From Corynebacterium kalidii (GTDB lineage: Bacteria; Actinomycetota; Actinomycetes; Mycobacteriales; Mycobacteriaceae): a stretch of 64,000 nucleotides of DNA. The position numbers and the translations under genes are program-made. The DNA lies in NCBI RefSeq assembly GCF_022869005.1, contig NZ_JALIEA010000012.1, positions 186,001 to 250,000 on the forward strand. Reading direction: 5' to 3'. The notes beneath the pieces were generated by a model that made no database searches, was not told where the DNA came from, and saw only the letters and a program-made list of their open reading frames with translations. Within the stretch, counting starts at the first letter, position 1. Each line of letters opens with the position of its first letter. Of this stretch, positions 8,877-19,185 are shown piece after piece.

Positions 8877-9502
8877 ATGCCGTCGTCCACGACATCGTCG
8901 AATTATCGCCCGATGCTGTCACTGAACTCTGCGGGCGGGCTTCGGAACAGGGACAACCCTGGGCCGTCGACAGCCTCTCCGCATCACCGTGGGCGGTAAT
9001 CCGTCGCGCCAGTCCAGTTGACGGTGGGCACCTGGCGATCGGTGTGCGGGGGAGACACCGACATCAACGCTGGGGTACCGAGGTTCCGGCCTCGGCATGC
9101 CTCAGCGTGCTCCGACCTTCCGACCTGGTTCTACGGAACCCGCCCCGGGACCTGCCGGTGTTCCGGGCCCTGTCGCTGCTGCGGAAACTGCCGTTCCCGG
9201 GGGACTGGGGGCCCGGGGGGAGTGTCGGTGCCGAGCTCGCGACCGGGCATCCGGCGGCGTCGTCGACGAGTGACCTTGACCTCGTGATCCGGGTGGACAG
9301 CGTCCCGGACACATCTGAGGCCCGACCGATGCAGGTCATGCTGGACCAGATAAGTGCCCAGACCGGGGTCGAGATCGATGCCCTTGTCGAGACTCCCGGA
9401 GGCGGAGTCAGCCTGCAGGAACTGGCTACTGGAGTGGACACGGCCGTTGAGCGTACCGCGGATGGACCGGTTCCACTCGGCAACCTGTGGAGCCTGCGAT
9501 GA
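8870..9502 (+). CDS. mdcG: Malonate decarboxylase holo-ACP synthase (phosphoribosyl-dephospho-CoA transferase)
   Basis: This 210-residue protein transfers the prosthetic group made by MdcB to the serine of the carrier protein. It has the nucleotidyltransferase signature expected of the family: a glycine-serine segment (GGSVGAELATG) followed by TSDLDLVI, where the paired aspartates would bind metal. The start is one of two adjacent GTG codons at 8870 and 8873, overlapping the mdcE end. The stop codon overlaps the ATG of mdcH. Because the carrier here is fused to MdcD, its substrate must be the N-terminal domain of the MdcCD chain. Confidence 0.85.
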   Translation: MVNAVVHDIVELSPDAVTELCGRASEQGQPWAVDSLSASPWAVIRRASPVDGGHLAIGVRGRHRHQRWGTEVPASACLSVLRPSDLVLRNPPRDLPVFRALSLLRKLPFPGDWGPGGSVGAELATGHPAASSTSDLDLVIRVDSVPDTSEARPMQVMLDQISAQTGVEIDALVETPGGGVSLQELATGVDTAVERTADGPVPLGNLWSLR

Positions 9503-10419
9503 CGACGGTCATGTTGTTCGGTGGCCAGGGGAGCCAGCGCCCCGGAATGCTGCACCGGTGGGCAGAACTCCCCGAGGTCGCTGACCACGTGGCGGAGGCC
9601 TCCGCGGTCCTCGGTGAGGACATGTGGGACCTTGATTCGGAATTGTCCCTCCGCGGGACCCGCGCGGTGCAGTTGTCGTTGTTGACATTGCACAGTGGGA
9701 TCAACGCCGCACTGTGGAACAGGGGGTTCCGTCCGGATACCGGTGCGGGGCATTCCCTGGGCGCCTGGAGTGCGGCAGTGGCCGCCGGTGTCCTGGAGTT
9801 CAGTGATGCGCTGCGCCTCGTCGACGTCCGGGCATCCCGGATGGCGGCCGCAGCACCGGCTGGTTACGGTATGTCGGCCGTCGTCGGGCTGTCCGAGGCA
9901 GCGGTCCGCAGCCTGGTGGCGGCGACTGCCGACGAAGTCTGGGTGTCGAACCTGAACACGCCACTGCAGTGCACGGTGTCCGGATCGGATGCGGCTCTTG
10001 ACCGGCTGAGGCTGGCTGCGGCTGATGCAGGGGCGCAGCGGGTCGTCCGGCTCGACGTGGCGGTGCCTGCACATAGTCCACTGATGACACCGGCGCGGGC
10101 GGCGTTGGAGGACGCGGTGGCGGACATACGCGCCGGTCGTCCGGCATTCCCGTTGCTGGCCAACTGTTCGGGACGCCTGTTGCGCGATGGGGCGGCGGTC
10201 CTGTCGGATCTTGTCGCGTCCACGGATCAGCCTGTGCAGTGGTCCAGTGGGATGGCGGGGGTCACCGAACGGGGAGTCACGAACTGGGTGCAGTGTGCTC
10301 CCGGACAGAGCCTGCTCGGAATGCTCCGTGGCTTCGACGGTCAATTCCGGTGCTGGTCGGTCGACAGTGTCGGGCTCGACGAGACCGTCGCCCGCTGGAG
10401 GGTGACCGAAGGCCGTTGA
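9499..10419 (+). CDS. mdcH: Malonyl-CoA:acyl carrier protein transacylase of malonate decarboxylase
   Basis: A 306-residue FabD-like acyltransferase that primes the decarboxylase by loading a malonyl group from malonyl-CoA onto the carrier protein. The GGQGSQRPGM motif lies at the N terminus and the nucleophile serine is in AGHSLGAWSAAV near residue 85. A catalytic histidine is expected in the AHSPLMTPA segment. The ATG at 9499 overlaps the mdcG stop (ATGA). It closes the operon. A housekeeping FabD would have similar motifs, but the position makes MdcH the better name. Confidence 0.88.
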   Translation: MTTVMLFGGQGSQRPGMLHRWAELPEVADHVAEASAVLGEDMWDLDSELSLRGTRAVQLSLLTLHSGINAALWNRGFRPDTGAGHSLGAWSAAVAAGVLEFSDALRLVDVRASRMAAAAPAGYGMSAVVGLSEAAVRSLVAATADEVWVSNLNTPLQCTVSGSDAALDRLRLAAADAGAQRVVRLDVAVPAHSPLMTPARAALEDAVADIRAGRPAFPLLANCSGRLLRDGAAVLSDLVASTDQPVQWSSGMAGVTERGVTNWVQCAPGQSLLGMLRGFDGQFRCWSVDSVGLDETVARWRVTEGR

Positions 10420-10560
10420 GGTCTCCCGGCTCCGTCATCCGCCATGTCGGGTCATCACCCTCCCAGGTAGGAAATCCACCCGGAACCCTTCCTGGGGCGG
10501 CGACAATCCGACACCCTGGGGGCCACGGTCGGGTCGGACTCGACCAGGAACTGGCGGTCA

Positions 10561-10581
10561 ACGTGCCAACAATTGGCACGT
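10561..10581. promoter_or_regulatory. Perfect 9+3+9 palindrome, probable operator
   Basis: The arms are acgtgccaa and ttggcacgt, exact inverses separated by three bases. The site lies in the 283-base spacer between the malonate operon and the CoA-transferase operon, 121 bases before the ATG of the latter. No T-run follows, so it is a better operator than terminator. The protein that binds it is unknown; the LysR gene at the far end of the downstream operon is one candidate. Confidence 0.5.
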
Positions 10582-10702
10582 CCACCACCCACCGCCTGCC
10601 ATTCCCCGTCGCCATCATTTGCGTCGCGTGGCGGTCCGCGCCCTCGTAGTTTCGGTGACACAAGGGGTGTGCACCGCGCCCCGGGAAGGACAGGGAACCA
10701 CG

Positions 10703-13158
10703 ATGACAGACACTGTCGATCCACCGTTGGCCGGGGTCAGGGTCCTGGATCTCGCCGAGGGTGATTTCCAGATGATCGGCCGGTACTTCGCTGACCTCGG
10801 GGCCGACGTCCTGCGGGTCGAACCGCCGGGAGGCTCGCGCGACCGCCGGGACGGCGTCGTCGCCGAGGGCGTCAGCCTGACCTTCGAGATCGCGAACGCC
10901 GGGAAACGGTTCGTCACCGTCGACCCGGCCGGTGCGACCGCCCGGGAGGACCTCGACGCACTCACCGCCGACGCAGACATCGTGCTGGTCGACCGGCGGT
11001 CGGACTACGTCCGGAGCAACCTCGTCGATCCGGCGCTCCTCGTCGACAGCCATCCGGAACAGGTCGTCACGGTCCTCAGCGACTTCGGGGAACTGAGCTC
11101 GAAGAAGGACTGGGCGTCCACGCCGGACGTGCAGTTCGCGCTGTCGACGATCCTGTCCCGGTCCGGGCTACCGGACCGGGAGGAGCCGCTGTTGCCGCCG
11201 GCCTTCCTCGTGTCCGGGGCCGTCGCCCCGCAGGCTGTCTGGATGACGGTCACCGCGTACTACGCTGCGCGGCGCACCGGTACCGGCGACCTCATCGACT
11301 TCTCCACGCTGGATGCACTGGTGCACATCTTCGACCCGCCGATGGGGATGCAGGGGTCGGGACGCACCGGGATGGACCCCTTCGACGTCCCGCACGGACG
11401 TCCCGACGCCCGGGCGCTGTACCCGATCTTCCCCACCACCGACGGGATGGTGCGCATCTGCGTGCTGTCGCCGCGCCAGTGGCGCGCGATGTTGTCATGG
11501 CTCGGGAACCCGGAGGAGCTCAGTGCACCGGAGTACGACAGTCCGGCCTACCGCGTGGAGCACAAGGACCGGATCTTCGCCTATTACCGTGACCTCTTCG
11601 CCGGTATGACCACCGCGGAGGCCGTGCGACAGGGCGAGGAGCTCCGGGTACCGACGACATCCATCGACGAGCTCTCCGATGTCGTCGCCGAACCCGCGTT
11701 CCGCGCGAACGGCAGTCTCCGCGACGTCGCACTCGCCGATGGACGCGTCGCCACGCTGCCGACGGGCGTGTACACCGTCGACGGGGTGCGTACCGGGATC
11801 ACCGGCGCCACCCCCGATCCGGTACCGGACGGAACCTGGCGTGCCCCACGTCTGGCTGACCCGCTCCCCGCAGGACGCGCCGACACCGCCGGGGACGACA
11901 ATCCGCACGACAACCGGCGCCTCCCGTTCGCCGGCCTGCGCGTCCTGGACTTCGGGGTGATCGTCATGGGAGCGGAGACCGGCCGTCTGCTCGCCGACTA
12001 CGGCGCCGACGTCATCAAGATCGAGTCCACCGGTTTCCCGGACGGGTGCCGGCAGATGTCGCCGGGCGTGGAGATGACCAAGAGCTTCGCCTGGGGCCAC
12101 CGCAACAAGCGCAGCCTCGGCCTCGACCTCACCACCGACGACGGCAAGGCACTCTTCCGGGCCCTCGTCGCCGAGGCGGACGTGGTGCTCACCAACTTCA
12201 AACCGGGCACCCTCGAGCGACTCGGGTTCGGCTACGAGACATTGGCGGAGATCAACCCAGGGATCGTCCTGTCGGAGTCCTCCGCCTACGGCGACACCGG
12301 CCCCTGGTCGACGAAGATGGGGTACGGCCCGCTGGTCCGGGCGGCGTCCGGGCTGTCGGCGCTGTGGCGCTACCCGGACGACCCCGACGGTTTCAGCGAC
12401 ACCATCACGATCTACCCCGATCACGTGGTCGGCCGGCTCAACGCCGTCGCAGTGGTCGCGCTGCTGCTGCGGCGGGCGCGCACCGGACGGGGAGGGGTGG
12501 TCAGCACCGCCCAGGTCGACGCGATCTTCGCCGCGATGGCCGGTCACCTCGCTGCCGAATCGCTGGAGCCGGGCTCCGGTCTGGCCGCGTTGTGCGGCCC
12601 ACACGATGCCCCGCGGGGTCTGTTCCCTGCTGCAGGGGACGACGAGTGGATCATCGTCGACGGGCACGGCGACGAGCACTTCGTCGCGTTGGCCGAGGTC
12701 ATCGGCCACCCGGAATGGATCGGTGACGGCCGTTTCTCCACGGACGCCGGACGTCTCGCCCATAATGAGGAACTGGAGGACGCGCTCCGGGAATGGGCGT
12801 CCACCCGCGACGCGGTCACCGCGGAACGCCTGCTGCAGGACATCGGTGTCCCCGCCGGGCACATGATGCGTTTCGCCGACGTCGCCGACGACCACGACTT
12901 CTCGGAGAGGGGACTGCTCACCACCATGACCCAGCCCCAGTTCGCCGAGCCGTTCCCCACGATGGCCGCCGAGGGCCGCAGTCTGCGGCTCGGGGACGCC
13001 AGGTCAGGACCCGCGCCCCTGCAGGGGGAACACACCCGGGAGGTCGTCCGCGACGTCCTGGGACTCGACGAGGCCACCATCGACGACCTCGTCGCCCGGG
13101 GTGTCCTGGAACCCCACCCCTCCGAGACCACCAGCACACCCACCACAGGAGAACCGCA

Positions 13159-13162
<4 letters not shown>
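10703..13162 (+). CDS. Tandem class III (CaiB/BaiF) CoA-transferase, two fused domains
   Basis: An 819-residue chain with two complete copies of the roughly 400-residue class III CoA-transferase fold. Repeat 1 (about 1-390) has ADLGADVLRVEPPGG and repeat 2 (about 400-810) has ADYGADVIKIES. Each copy keeps an aspartate where the family has its acyl-carrying residue (STLDALVHIF and AQVDAIFAAM). Such enzymes move CoA between carboxylic acids, usually as a homodimer of interlocked rings; here the two halves are covalently linked. The ATG at 10703 follows GGGAAGGACAGGGA. The stop overlaps the next gene start. It probably activates the acid degraded by the following genes; the substrate cannot be told from sequence. 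Confidence 0.85.
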
Positions 13163-13983
<821 letters not shown>

Positions 13984-15585
13984 ATGACCGACGCACCAGA
14001 CACACTCGACCCCCGTACCCCCGTCCTCGTGGGGGTCGGCCAGGTGGCCGACCCCGTCACCGCCGACGACTACCACCGCTGGTCCGCCGCCGACCTCGCC
14101 GGGGAGGCGTCCCGCAGGGCGGTGCAGGACGCCGGCCTGGGTCCCGACGCAGCCGAGGCCATCGACGCCGTCGCCGCCATCGACACCATCGCCGTCGTCC
14201 GGCAGTTCGAGATCTCCACACCCGGCGCGGTCGCGCCGCTCGGGAAGTCGGACAACATCGCCCGCTCGGTCGCCGCGCGGATCGGTGCCGACCCGCGCCG
14301 CGCCGTCCTGGAGGTCGTCGGAGGCCAGGGGCCGCAGCATCTCGTCACCGAGTTCTGCCGGTCCATCGCCGACGGTGAGTCGGAGGTCGTGCTGTTGACC
14401 GGCTCCGAGGCGATCTCCACGGTGCGGGCCCTGGCCGGCCGGGATGACGCCCCTGACTTCACCGAGACCGTCGGTGGCCAGCTGGAGGACCGGGGCATGC
14501 AGGTCGACGACCTCCACGTGCCCTACGAGGTCCGCCACGGGCTCCTCGGCGCACCGCCTGAGTACGCGGTCTTCGAGAATGCCCGGCGTCGACGCCTCGG
14601 GATGACACGGGAGGAGTACGCGACGCAGATGGGGGAGTTGTTCGCCCCGTTCACCTCCGTCGCCGCCGCCAACCCCTACGCCGCGGCGCCGACCGAGCGC
14701 ACCGCGGAGGAACTTGCGACCGTCACGGAGCGCAACCGGCTCATCGCCGACCCCTACCCGCGGTTCATGGTCGCCAGGGACCAGGTCAACCAGGGTGCGG
14801 CCGTGCTGCTGACCTCCGTCGGGAAGGCGCGGGACCTCGGGGTGCCGCAGGACAGGTGGGTCTTCCTGCACGGCTACTGCGACCTCACCGAGCGCACCGT
14901 GTTGGAGCGGGCCGACCTGTCGGTCTCCCCGGCATCGGTGTCGTCGGCCCGTACCGCGGTCGAGCGCGCCGGGATCACCGCGGACGACCTGCGGTTCCTG
15001 GACCTGTACAGCTGTTTCCCGGTGCCGGTGTTCAACATCTGCGACGGGCTGGGCATCACCCCGGACGATCCCCGGGGCCTCACCCTCACCGGGGGCCTGC
15101 CGTTCTTCGGCGGGGCCGGCAACAACTACTCGATGCACGCCATCGCGGAGATGGTCGACCGGTTGCGGGACAATCCCGGCACCTTCGGCTTCGTCGGTGC
15201 CAACGGCGGGTGGATGACGAAGTACTCCTCCGGGGTGTACTCGACCACGCCGGTGGCGTTCGCCCGCTGGGACGACACGCCCCTGCAGGCGGAGCTGGAC
15301 GCCGTGCCCGCCCCCGACATCGTGGAGCACTACTCCGGACCGGCGACGGTCGAGTCCTACACGGTGACCACCGACCTCAACCGCGACTGGATCGGCGTCG
15401 TCGTCGCGCGCACCCCGGACAACGCCCGGCTCCTCGCCGTCAGTGAGCCGGGCACGTCCGACGACGTGATCGGGCTGCTGATGTCGGACGCGGTCTTCGG
15501 GTCGACCCTGGAGATCAGGCAGGACGGCGACCGCAACATCATCTGCGGCACCACCCGCGACACCACACAGGAGGCACAGGCATGA
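13984..15585 (+). CDS. Thiolase-like protein (TLP1 type) with extra C-terminal domain
   Basis: A 533-residue thiolase-fold protein, longer than the roughly 400-residue classical thiolases. The C-terminal hundred residues (TVESYTVTTD, then IGLLMSDAVFG near the end) resemble the additional domain of thiolase-like protein type 1. Where ordinary thiolases have the nucleophilic cysteine, the sequence reads VVGGQGPQHLV with no cysteine, as in several members of this group. Its chemistry, thiolytic or otherwise, is therefore open. The C-terminal catalytic loop seems kept in GGLPFFGGAGNNYSMHAI. The gene is tightly packed between the crotonase gene and an acyl-CoA dehydrogenase gene whose ATG overlaps its stop. 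Confidence 0.75.
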   Translation: MTDAPDTLDPRTPVLVGVGQVADPVTADDYHRWSAADLAGEASRRAVQDAGLGPDAAEAIDAVAAIDTIAVVRQFEISTPGAVAPLGKSDNIARSVAARIGADPRRAVLEVVGGQGPQHLVTEFCRSIADGESEVVLLTGSEAISTVRALAGRDDAPDFTETVGGQLEDRGMQVDDLHVPYEVRHGLLGAPPEYAVFENARRRRLGMTREEYATQMGELFAPFTSVAAANPYAAAPTERTAEELATVTERNRLIADPYPRFMVARDQVNQGAAVLLTSVGKARDLGVPQDRWVFLHGYCDLTERTVLERADLSVSPASVSSARTAVERAGITADDLRFLDLYSCFPVPVFNICDGLGITPDDPRGLTLTGGLPFFGGAGNNYSMHAIAEMVDRLRDNPGTFGFVGANGGWMTKYSSGVYSTTPVAFARWDDTPLQAELDAVPAPDIVEHYSGPATVESYTVTTDLNRDWIGVVVARTPDNARLLAVSEPGTSDDVIGLLMSDAVFGSTLEIRQDGDRNIICGTTRDTTQEAQA

Positions 15586-16829
15586 GCAGTATCTACAACG
15601 AAGCGGCGGAGTGGATCACGGACAACTGGAGCGGCACCGACGACCTCGCCTGGCGGAACAGGATCGTCGACGCAGGATACGGGGTACCGTCCTGGGCTCC
15701 GGAGAACTTCGGCCGTGGCTACACCCGCGACCAGGCCCGCGAGGTGCTCCGCGCCTTCGACGACGCCGGCGTCCCCGGTGGTGCGCGGGACGTCGCCCCG
15801 TTCTCCGAGGTCTCGTGGCTGCTGCTGCCCGGCGCCGCGCTGACCGACTACGGTACCGCCGAGCAGAAGGAACGGCTCCTGCGCCCGATGATCACCCGCG
15901 AGTGGGACCTGGGGTGTCTGCTCTACTCTGAGCCAGGGGCCGGATCGGACCTCGCCAGTATCCAGACCACGGCGGAACTGTCCGGAGACGGCGAGAACTA
16001 CATCCTCAACGGACAGAAGGTGTGGACCACCAACGGCCACCGCGCGACCTTCGCCATCCTCATCGCCCGGACGAACTGGGACGTGCCGAAACACGCCGGG
16101 ATCAGCCTGTTCATCGTCCCCATGCAGCAGGACGGAGTCGAGGTCGTGCCTGTCCGGCAGATGACCGGTGACTCCGAGTTCAACGAGGTCTTCCTCACCG
16201 ACGCTGTCGTCCCGGCGGCGAACCTCATCGGTGGGGAAGGCAACGGCTGGAAGGTCCTGCAGTCCGCCCTCGGTGCCGAACGCCGGGGCATGGGGGAGAT
16301 GGCCCAGGTCGGCAGGGACACGGTGGAGTCCGGGGAAAACGGGAGCCCCGCTTCCTCGCCGCTGTTCACCCGCAGTGACGACCTCGTCGAGGCGGCGAGA
16401 GCGGCAGACAGGCTGGACGACCCGGTCATCGTCGACGAGATCATGAAGATCCACACCTGGCGACTGACCAACGACTGGACCCAGGCCCGGGCGAAGATGG
16501 AGAACCGTTCGCGTGGCGCCTCACCACTGGCGTCCCTCGGTAAGCTGGCCAACTCCCGGATCCTCCACGGGGCGTCCGACCTGGAGTACCGCCTGCTCGG
16601 CACCCGGGGCCTGCAGTACGACAAGGAGGGCGACCCCGACGCCTACCGCACGTCGTACGACATGATGATGGGGTTCTTCAACTCCGTCGGCGGCGGCACC
16701 GACCAGATCCAGCGGAACATCATCAGTGAACGGGTCCTGGGGCTGCCACGCGGGGCCCAGCCGGACAAGGGCGTGCCGTTCCGCGACGTACGCAAGGCCG
16801 TGAACCGCAGCCTCAGCGGAGAGAAGTAG
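15582..16829 (+). CDS. Acyl-CoA dehydrogenase
   Basis: A 415-residue flavoprotein of the acyl-CoA dehydrogenase family. The FAD/substrate signature SEPGAGSDLASI and the WTTNGHRA segment are clear, and the C-terminal GGGTDQIQRNIISERVLGLPR is typical. The ATG overlaps the stop of the thiolase-like gene. It is followed after 18 bases by a second, shorter acyl-CoA dehydrogenase gene. Paired genes of this kind in actinobacteria often give heteromeric enzymes acting on bulky or ring-containing CoA esters, so this subunit is probably the one with fuller cofactor contacts. That pairing is inference. Confidence 0.85.
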   Translation: MSSIYNEAAEWITDNWSGTDDLAWRNRIVDAGYGVPSWAPENFGRGYTRDQAREVLRAFDDAGVPGGARDVAPFSEVSWLLLPGAALTDYGTAEQKERLLRPMITREWDLGCLLYSEPGAGSDLASIQTTAELSGDGENYILNGQKVWTTNGHRATFAILIARTNWDVPKHAGISLFIVPMQQDGVEVVPVRQMTGDSEFNEVFLTDAVVPAANLIGGEGNGWKVLQSALGAERRGMGEMAQVGRDTVESGENGSPASSPLFTRSDDLVEAARAADRLDDPVIVDEIMKIHTWRLTNDWTQARAKMENRSRGASPLASLGKLANSRILHGASDLEYRLLGTRGLQYDKEGDPDAYRTSYDMMMGFFNSVGGGTDQIQRNIISERVLGLPRGAQPDKGVPFRDVRKAVNRSLSGEK

Positions 16830-16847
16830 GACGGGAGAACCGACGAC

Positions 16848-17996
16848 ATGTTTGCATCACGTACCGAGGAGCAGGAGGAGTTCCGGGCGGTGGTCCGGGA
16901 CTTCCTCGCGACCGTCTCACCGGAACCCCGGGTCCGGGAGGCCATGACCACCGACAGCGGATACGACCCGCAGGTGTGGGACAGGATGGCCCGGGAACTG
17001 CAGTTGCAGGGCATCGCCATCCCGGAGGAGTACGGAGGACAGGGGTTCGGCTGGGCCGAGCTCGGAATCGTCCTGGAAGAGGCCGGTTCGGCACTGTTGT
17101 GCGCACCGTTCTTCGCCACCACGGTGCTCGCCGGCACCGCGGTCCTGGAGTGCGGGGACGCCGCCGCTCAGCGGGATATCCTGCCGGGCATCGCCGACGG
17201 ATCACTGGTGGGGACGTTGGCGTTCCCCGGTGAGAACCGCCGGTGGGACGAGTCCGGTGTCACGGTCACCGCCGTAGAGTCCGCGGGCGGCTGGACCGTC
17301 TCGGGCACGTGCCCGGAGGTCGTCGACGGACAGAACGCCGGCCTGTTCATCGTCCCGGCGCGTACCGGAACCGAACCCGACAGCGGTGTCTCACTGTTCA
17401 GCGTGTACCTCGGGGACGGCGTCTCCCGCCAGGGGGTCAGGACGCTCGATCCCACCCGCCGTATCGCCAGGGTGAGCTTCGACCACGCCCCGGCGACTCC
17501 GCTGGGGGACAGGGGCGCAGGGTGGGACCGGGTGTCCCGCGTGCTGGACCTGGCCGTGGTGGGACTCGCGGCCGAGCAGGTCGGCGTCGCCAGGCGTGCG
17601 CTGGAGGACGCGGTGGCCTACATGAAGGAGAGGGTCCAGTTCGGGCAGGTCATCGGTGAGTTCCAGGCGCTGAAGCACATGGCGGCGGACGTGCTCGTGG
17701 ACGTCGAGTCCGCGGCGTCGGCGTCGCGCTACGCCCTGTGGGCGGCGCAGGACGCCCCGGAGGAGCTGGCGGCGGCAGCGTCCCTGGCCGCCGGCGTCTG
17801 CACGGACGTGGCGGTGTCGGCGACCCACCAGAACATCCAGTTCCACGGCGGTATGGGGTTCACCTGGGAGGCGAGCCCGCACCTGTACCTGAAGCGGGCA
17901 CGCGCCGACCAGCTGTTGTTCGGCGACGGCCAGTTCCACCGGGCCAATCTCGCCAGGCGTATCGGTGCGGTGTCAGTTCCGGAAGCGGTCGGTTAG
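16848..17996 (+). CDS. Acyl-CoA dehydrogenase, second subunit
   Basis: A 382-residue member of the same superfamily as its neighbour. The N-terminal helical domain contains AIPEEYGGQGFGWAELGIV. The middle domain lacks the clear SEPGAGSD motif seen in the preceding gene, while the C-terminal YMKERVQFGQVIGEFQALKH and QFHGGMGFTWE motifs are intact. This fits the division of labour reported for heterotetrameric acyl-CoA dehydrogenases. The ATG at 16848 follows GGACGGGAGAA. Its last 24 bases overlap the convergent LysR gene. Confidence 0.85.
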   Translation: MFASRTEEQEEFRAVVRDFLATVSPEPRVREAMTTDSGYDPQVWDRMARELQLQGIAIPEEYGGQGFGWAELGIVLEEAGSALLCAPFFATTVLAGTAVLECGDAAAQRDILPGIADGSLVGTLAFPGENRRWDESGVTVTAVESAGGWTVSGTCPEVVDGQNAGLFIVPARTGTEPDSGVSLFSVYLGDGVSRQGVRTLDPTRRIARVSFDHAPATPLGDRGAGWDRVSRVLDLAVVGLAAEQVGVARRALEDAVAYMKERVQFGQVIGEFQALKHMAADVLVDVESAASASRYALWAAQDAPEELAAAASLAAGVCTDVAVSATHQNIQFHGGMGFTWEASPHLYLKRARADQLLFGDGQFHRANLARRIGAVSVPEAVG

Positions 17997-18875
17997 CGCC
18001 GCGACCACGCGGTCGATCTCCTCGCGCCGGGCGGTGGCCGCGGAGCGCCAGACCACACCGATCTCGAACTGTGGTTGCGGGTCTTTGACCGGCAGCATGA
18101 CGACTTTACCGTCGGTGCCGCGGACCTGGCTGAGCGAGTGTCCGCGTGCCCCGATACTGATCTCGTGGGTACGCGCCAGCCGGGACGTGAGCACCGCGTA
18201 GTCGCTGAAGGTGACCTCGGTGATGTCGGTGACCCCGGCCTGGATGAACCAGTCGCGCACATTACTGCCCGAGTCCGGTTGCATCTGCGAGAAGGGGAGG
18301 GTGACGACCTGCCGGCCACGAAGCGCCGCGAGTGGCACGGGGCCGTCGGCGGCGATCCTGACGAGGGGATCGTCGGCGGCTGCCATCAGGTCGAATGTGT
18401 AGTTCCCGAGGGCCAGTGAACTGATGTCGGGCAGGTCGACGGGGAGGTGGACCAGCGCCATGTCGATCTCACCGAACCGGAGTTTCTCCAGGAGCGTCAC
18501 CGACACCTCCGAGGCGGTGTCCTCCGGAGTGATGCCGGACAACCCCACGGCGGTGCGGAAGGCGTCGGCGTAGGAGTCAGGGACCCAGGGGGTGGCCCCG
18601 TAGCGCAGCGTCCGCTCGACACCGGCGGCCTTGTCCTCGAAGACGCGGGACAACTGCAGGATGCTCACCGCGGTTCCGAGCAGTGCCCGGCCGTGATCGG
18701 TGAGCTGCATGTCGTGGTGCGCACGGTGGAACAGCGGGCCGGTGCGGTGCTCGAGGGTGCGCAGCGTGCGGCTCACCGGGGACGGGGTGAGCCCAAGGTT
18801 CTCCGCGGCCCTGGCGACATTGCGTGTGCGGGAGACCTCGACGAACACGGCGAGTTGGTGGAGATCGATGTTCAT
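17973..18875 (-). CDS. LysR-type transcriptional regulator
   Basis: A 300-residue LysR protein with an N-terminal helix-turn-helix (ARAAENLGLTPSPVSRTLRTLE) and a type 2 periplasmic-binding-like sensor domain. It runs convergent to the CoA-transferase/acyl-CoA dehydrogenase operon and shares 24 bases with its last gene. Control of that operon would be by action at a distance, since its promoter lies 7 kb away. Alternatively it may control the anchored-protein gene at 19186, which is divergent from it. The effector is unknown. Confidence 0.83.
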   Translation of the reverse strand: MNIDLHQLAVFVEVSRTRNVARAAENLGLTPSPVSRTLRTLEHRTGPLFHRAHHDMQLTDHGRALLGTAVSILQLSRVFEDKAAGVERTLRYGATPWVPDSYADAFRTAVGLSGITPEDTASEVSVTLLEKLRFGEIDMALVHLPVDLPDISSLALGNYTFDLMAAADDPLVRIAADGPVPLAALRGRQVVTLPFSQMQPDSGSNVRDWFIQAGVTDITEVTFSDYAVLTSRLARTHEISIGARGHSLSQVRGTDGKVVMLPVKDPQPQFEIGVVWRSAATARREEIDRVVAALTDRFRN

Positions 18876-19185
18876 CGGTGCGCGGGGGCCTCCCGGTCAG
18901 CGGGTCCGTGGATCCTGGGGCAACAGTCTTCGACAGTCTGTCGCAGAGTGTACAAGCCGACGCTGCCTCGGTGGCGGAGGGTACAACCCGTCCAGGCGAC
19001 GTTCTCCACCCGTGCACAGGACCTTGATGTAGGTCGCGTTCTTGCGGAAAGCTGTCCCGAAGATCAGCGTCTGATGTGTGGGAGATATGCTTACGCTCAC
19101 GTATATTGTCGGGCGCACGTATATTGTCCGGCGAATGTCCCGGCCTGCTTCTCTACGCCTTCTCTACGCCGAAAGAGGATCCCCC
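18876..19185. promoter_or_regulatory. Divergent intergenic region with a duplicated 17-base motif
   Basis: Between the LysR gene and the anchored-protein gene lies a 310-base gap. It contains two near-identical 17-base copies, 19098-19114 and 19116-19132, each reading cacgtatattgtc followed by SGGC, at an 18-base period. The shared TATATT would make an acceptable minus-10 and the repeats could be operators on that promoter. The rest of the gap shows no gene. Confidence 0.4.

Noticed and set aside
11495..12895. 466-residue minus-strand frame inside the tandem CoA-transferase gene
   Set aside because: The plus-strand frame has clear repeated domains and motifs; the antisense product has none.
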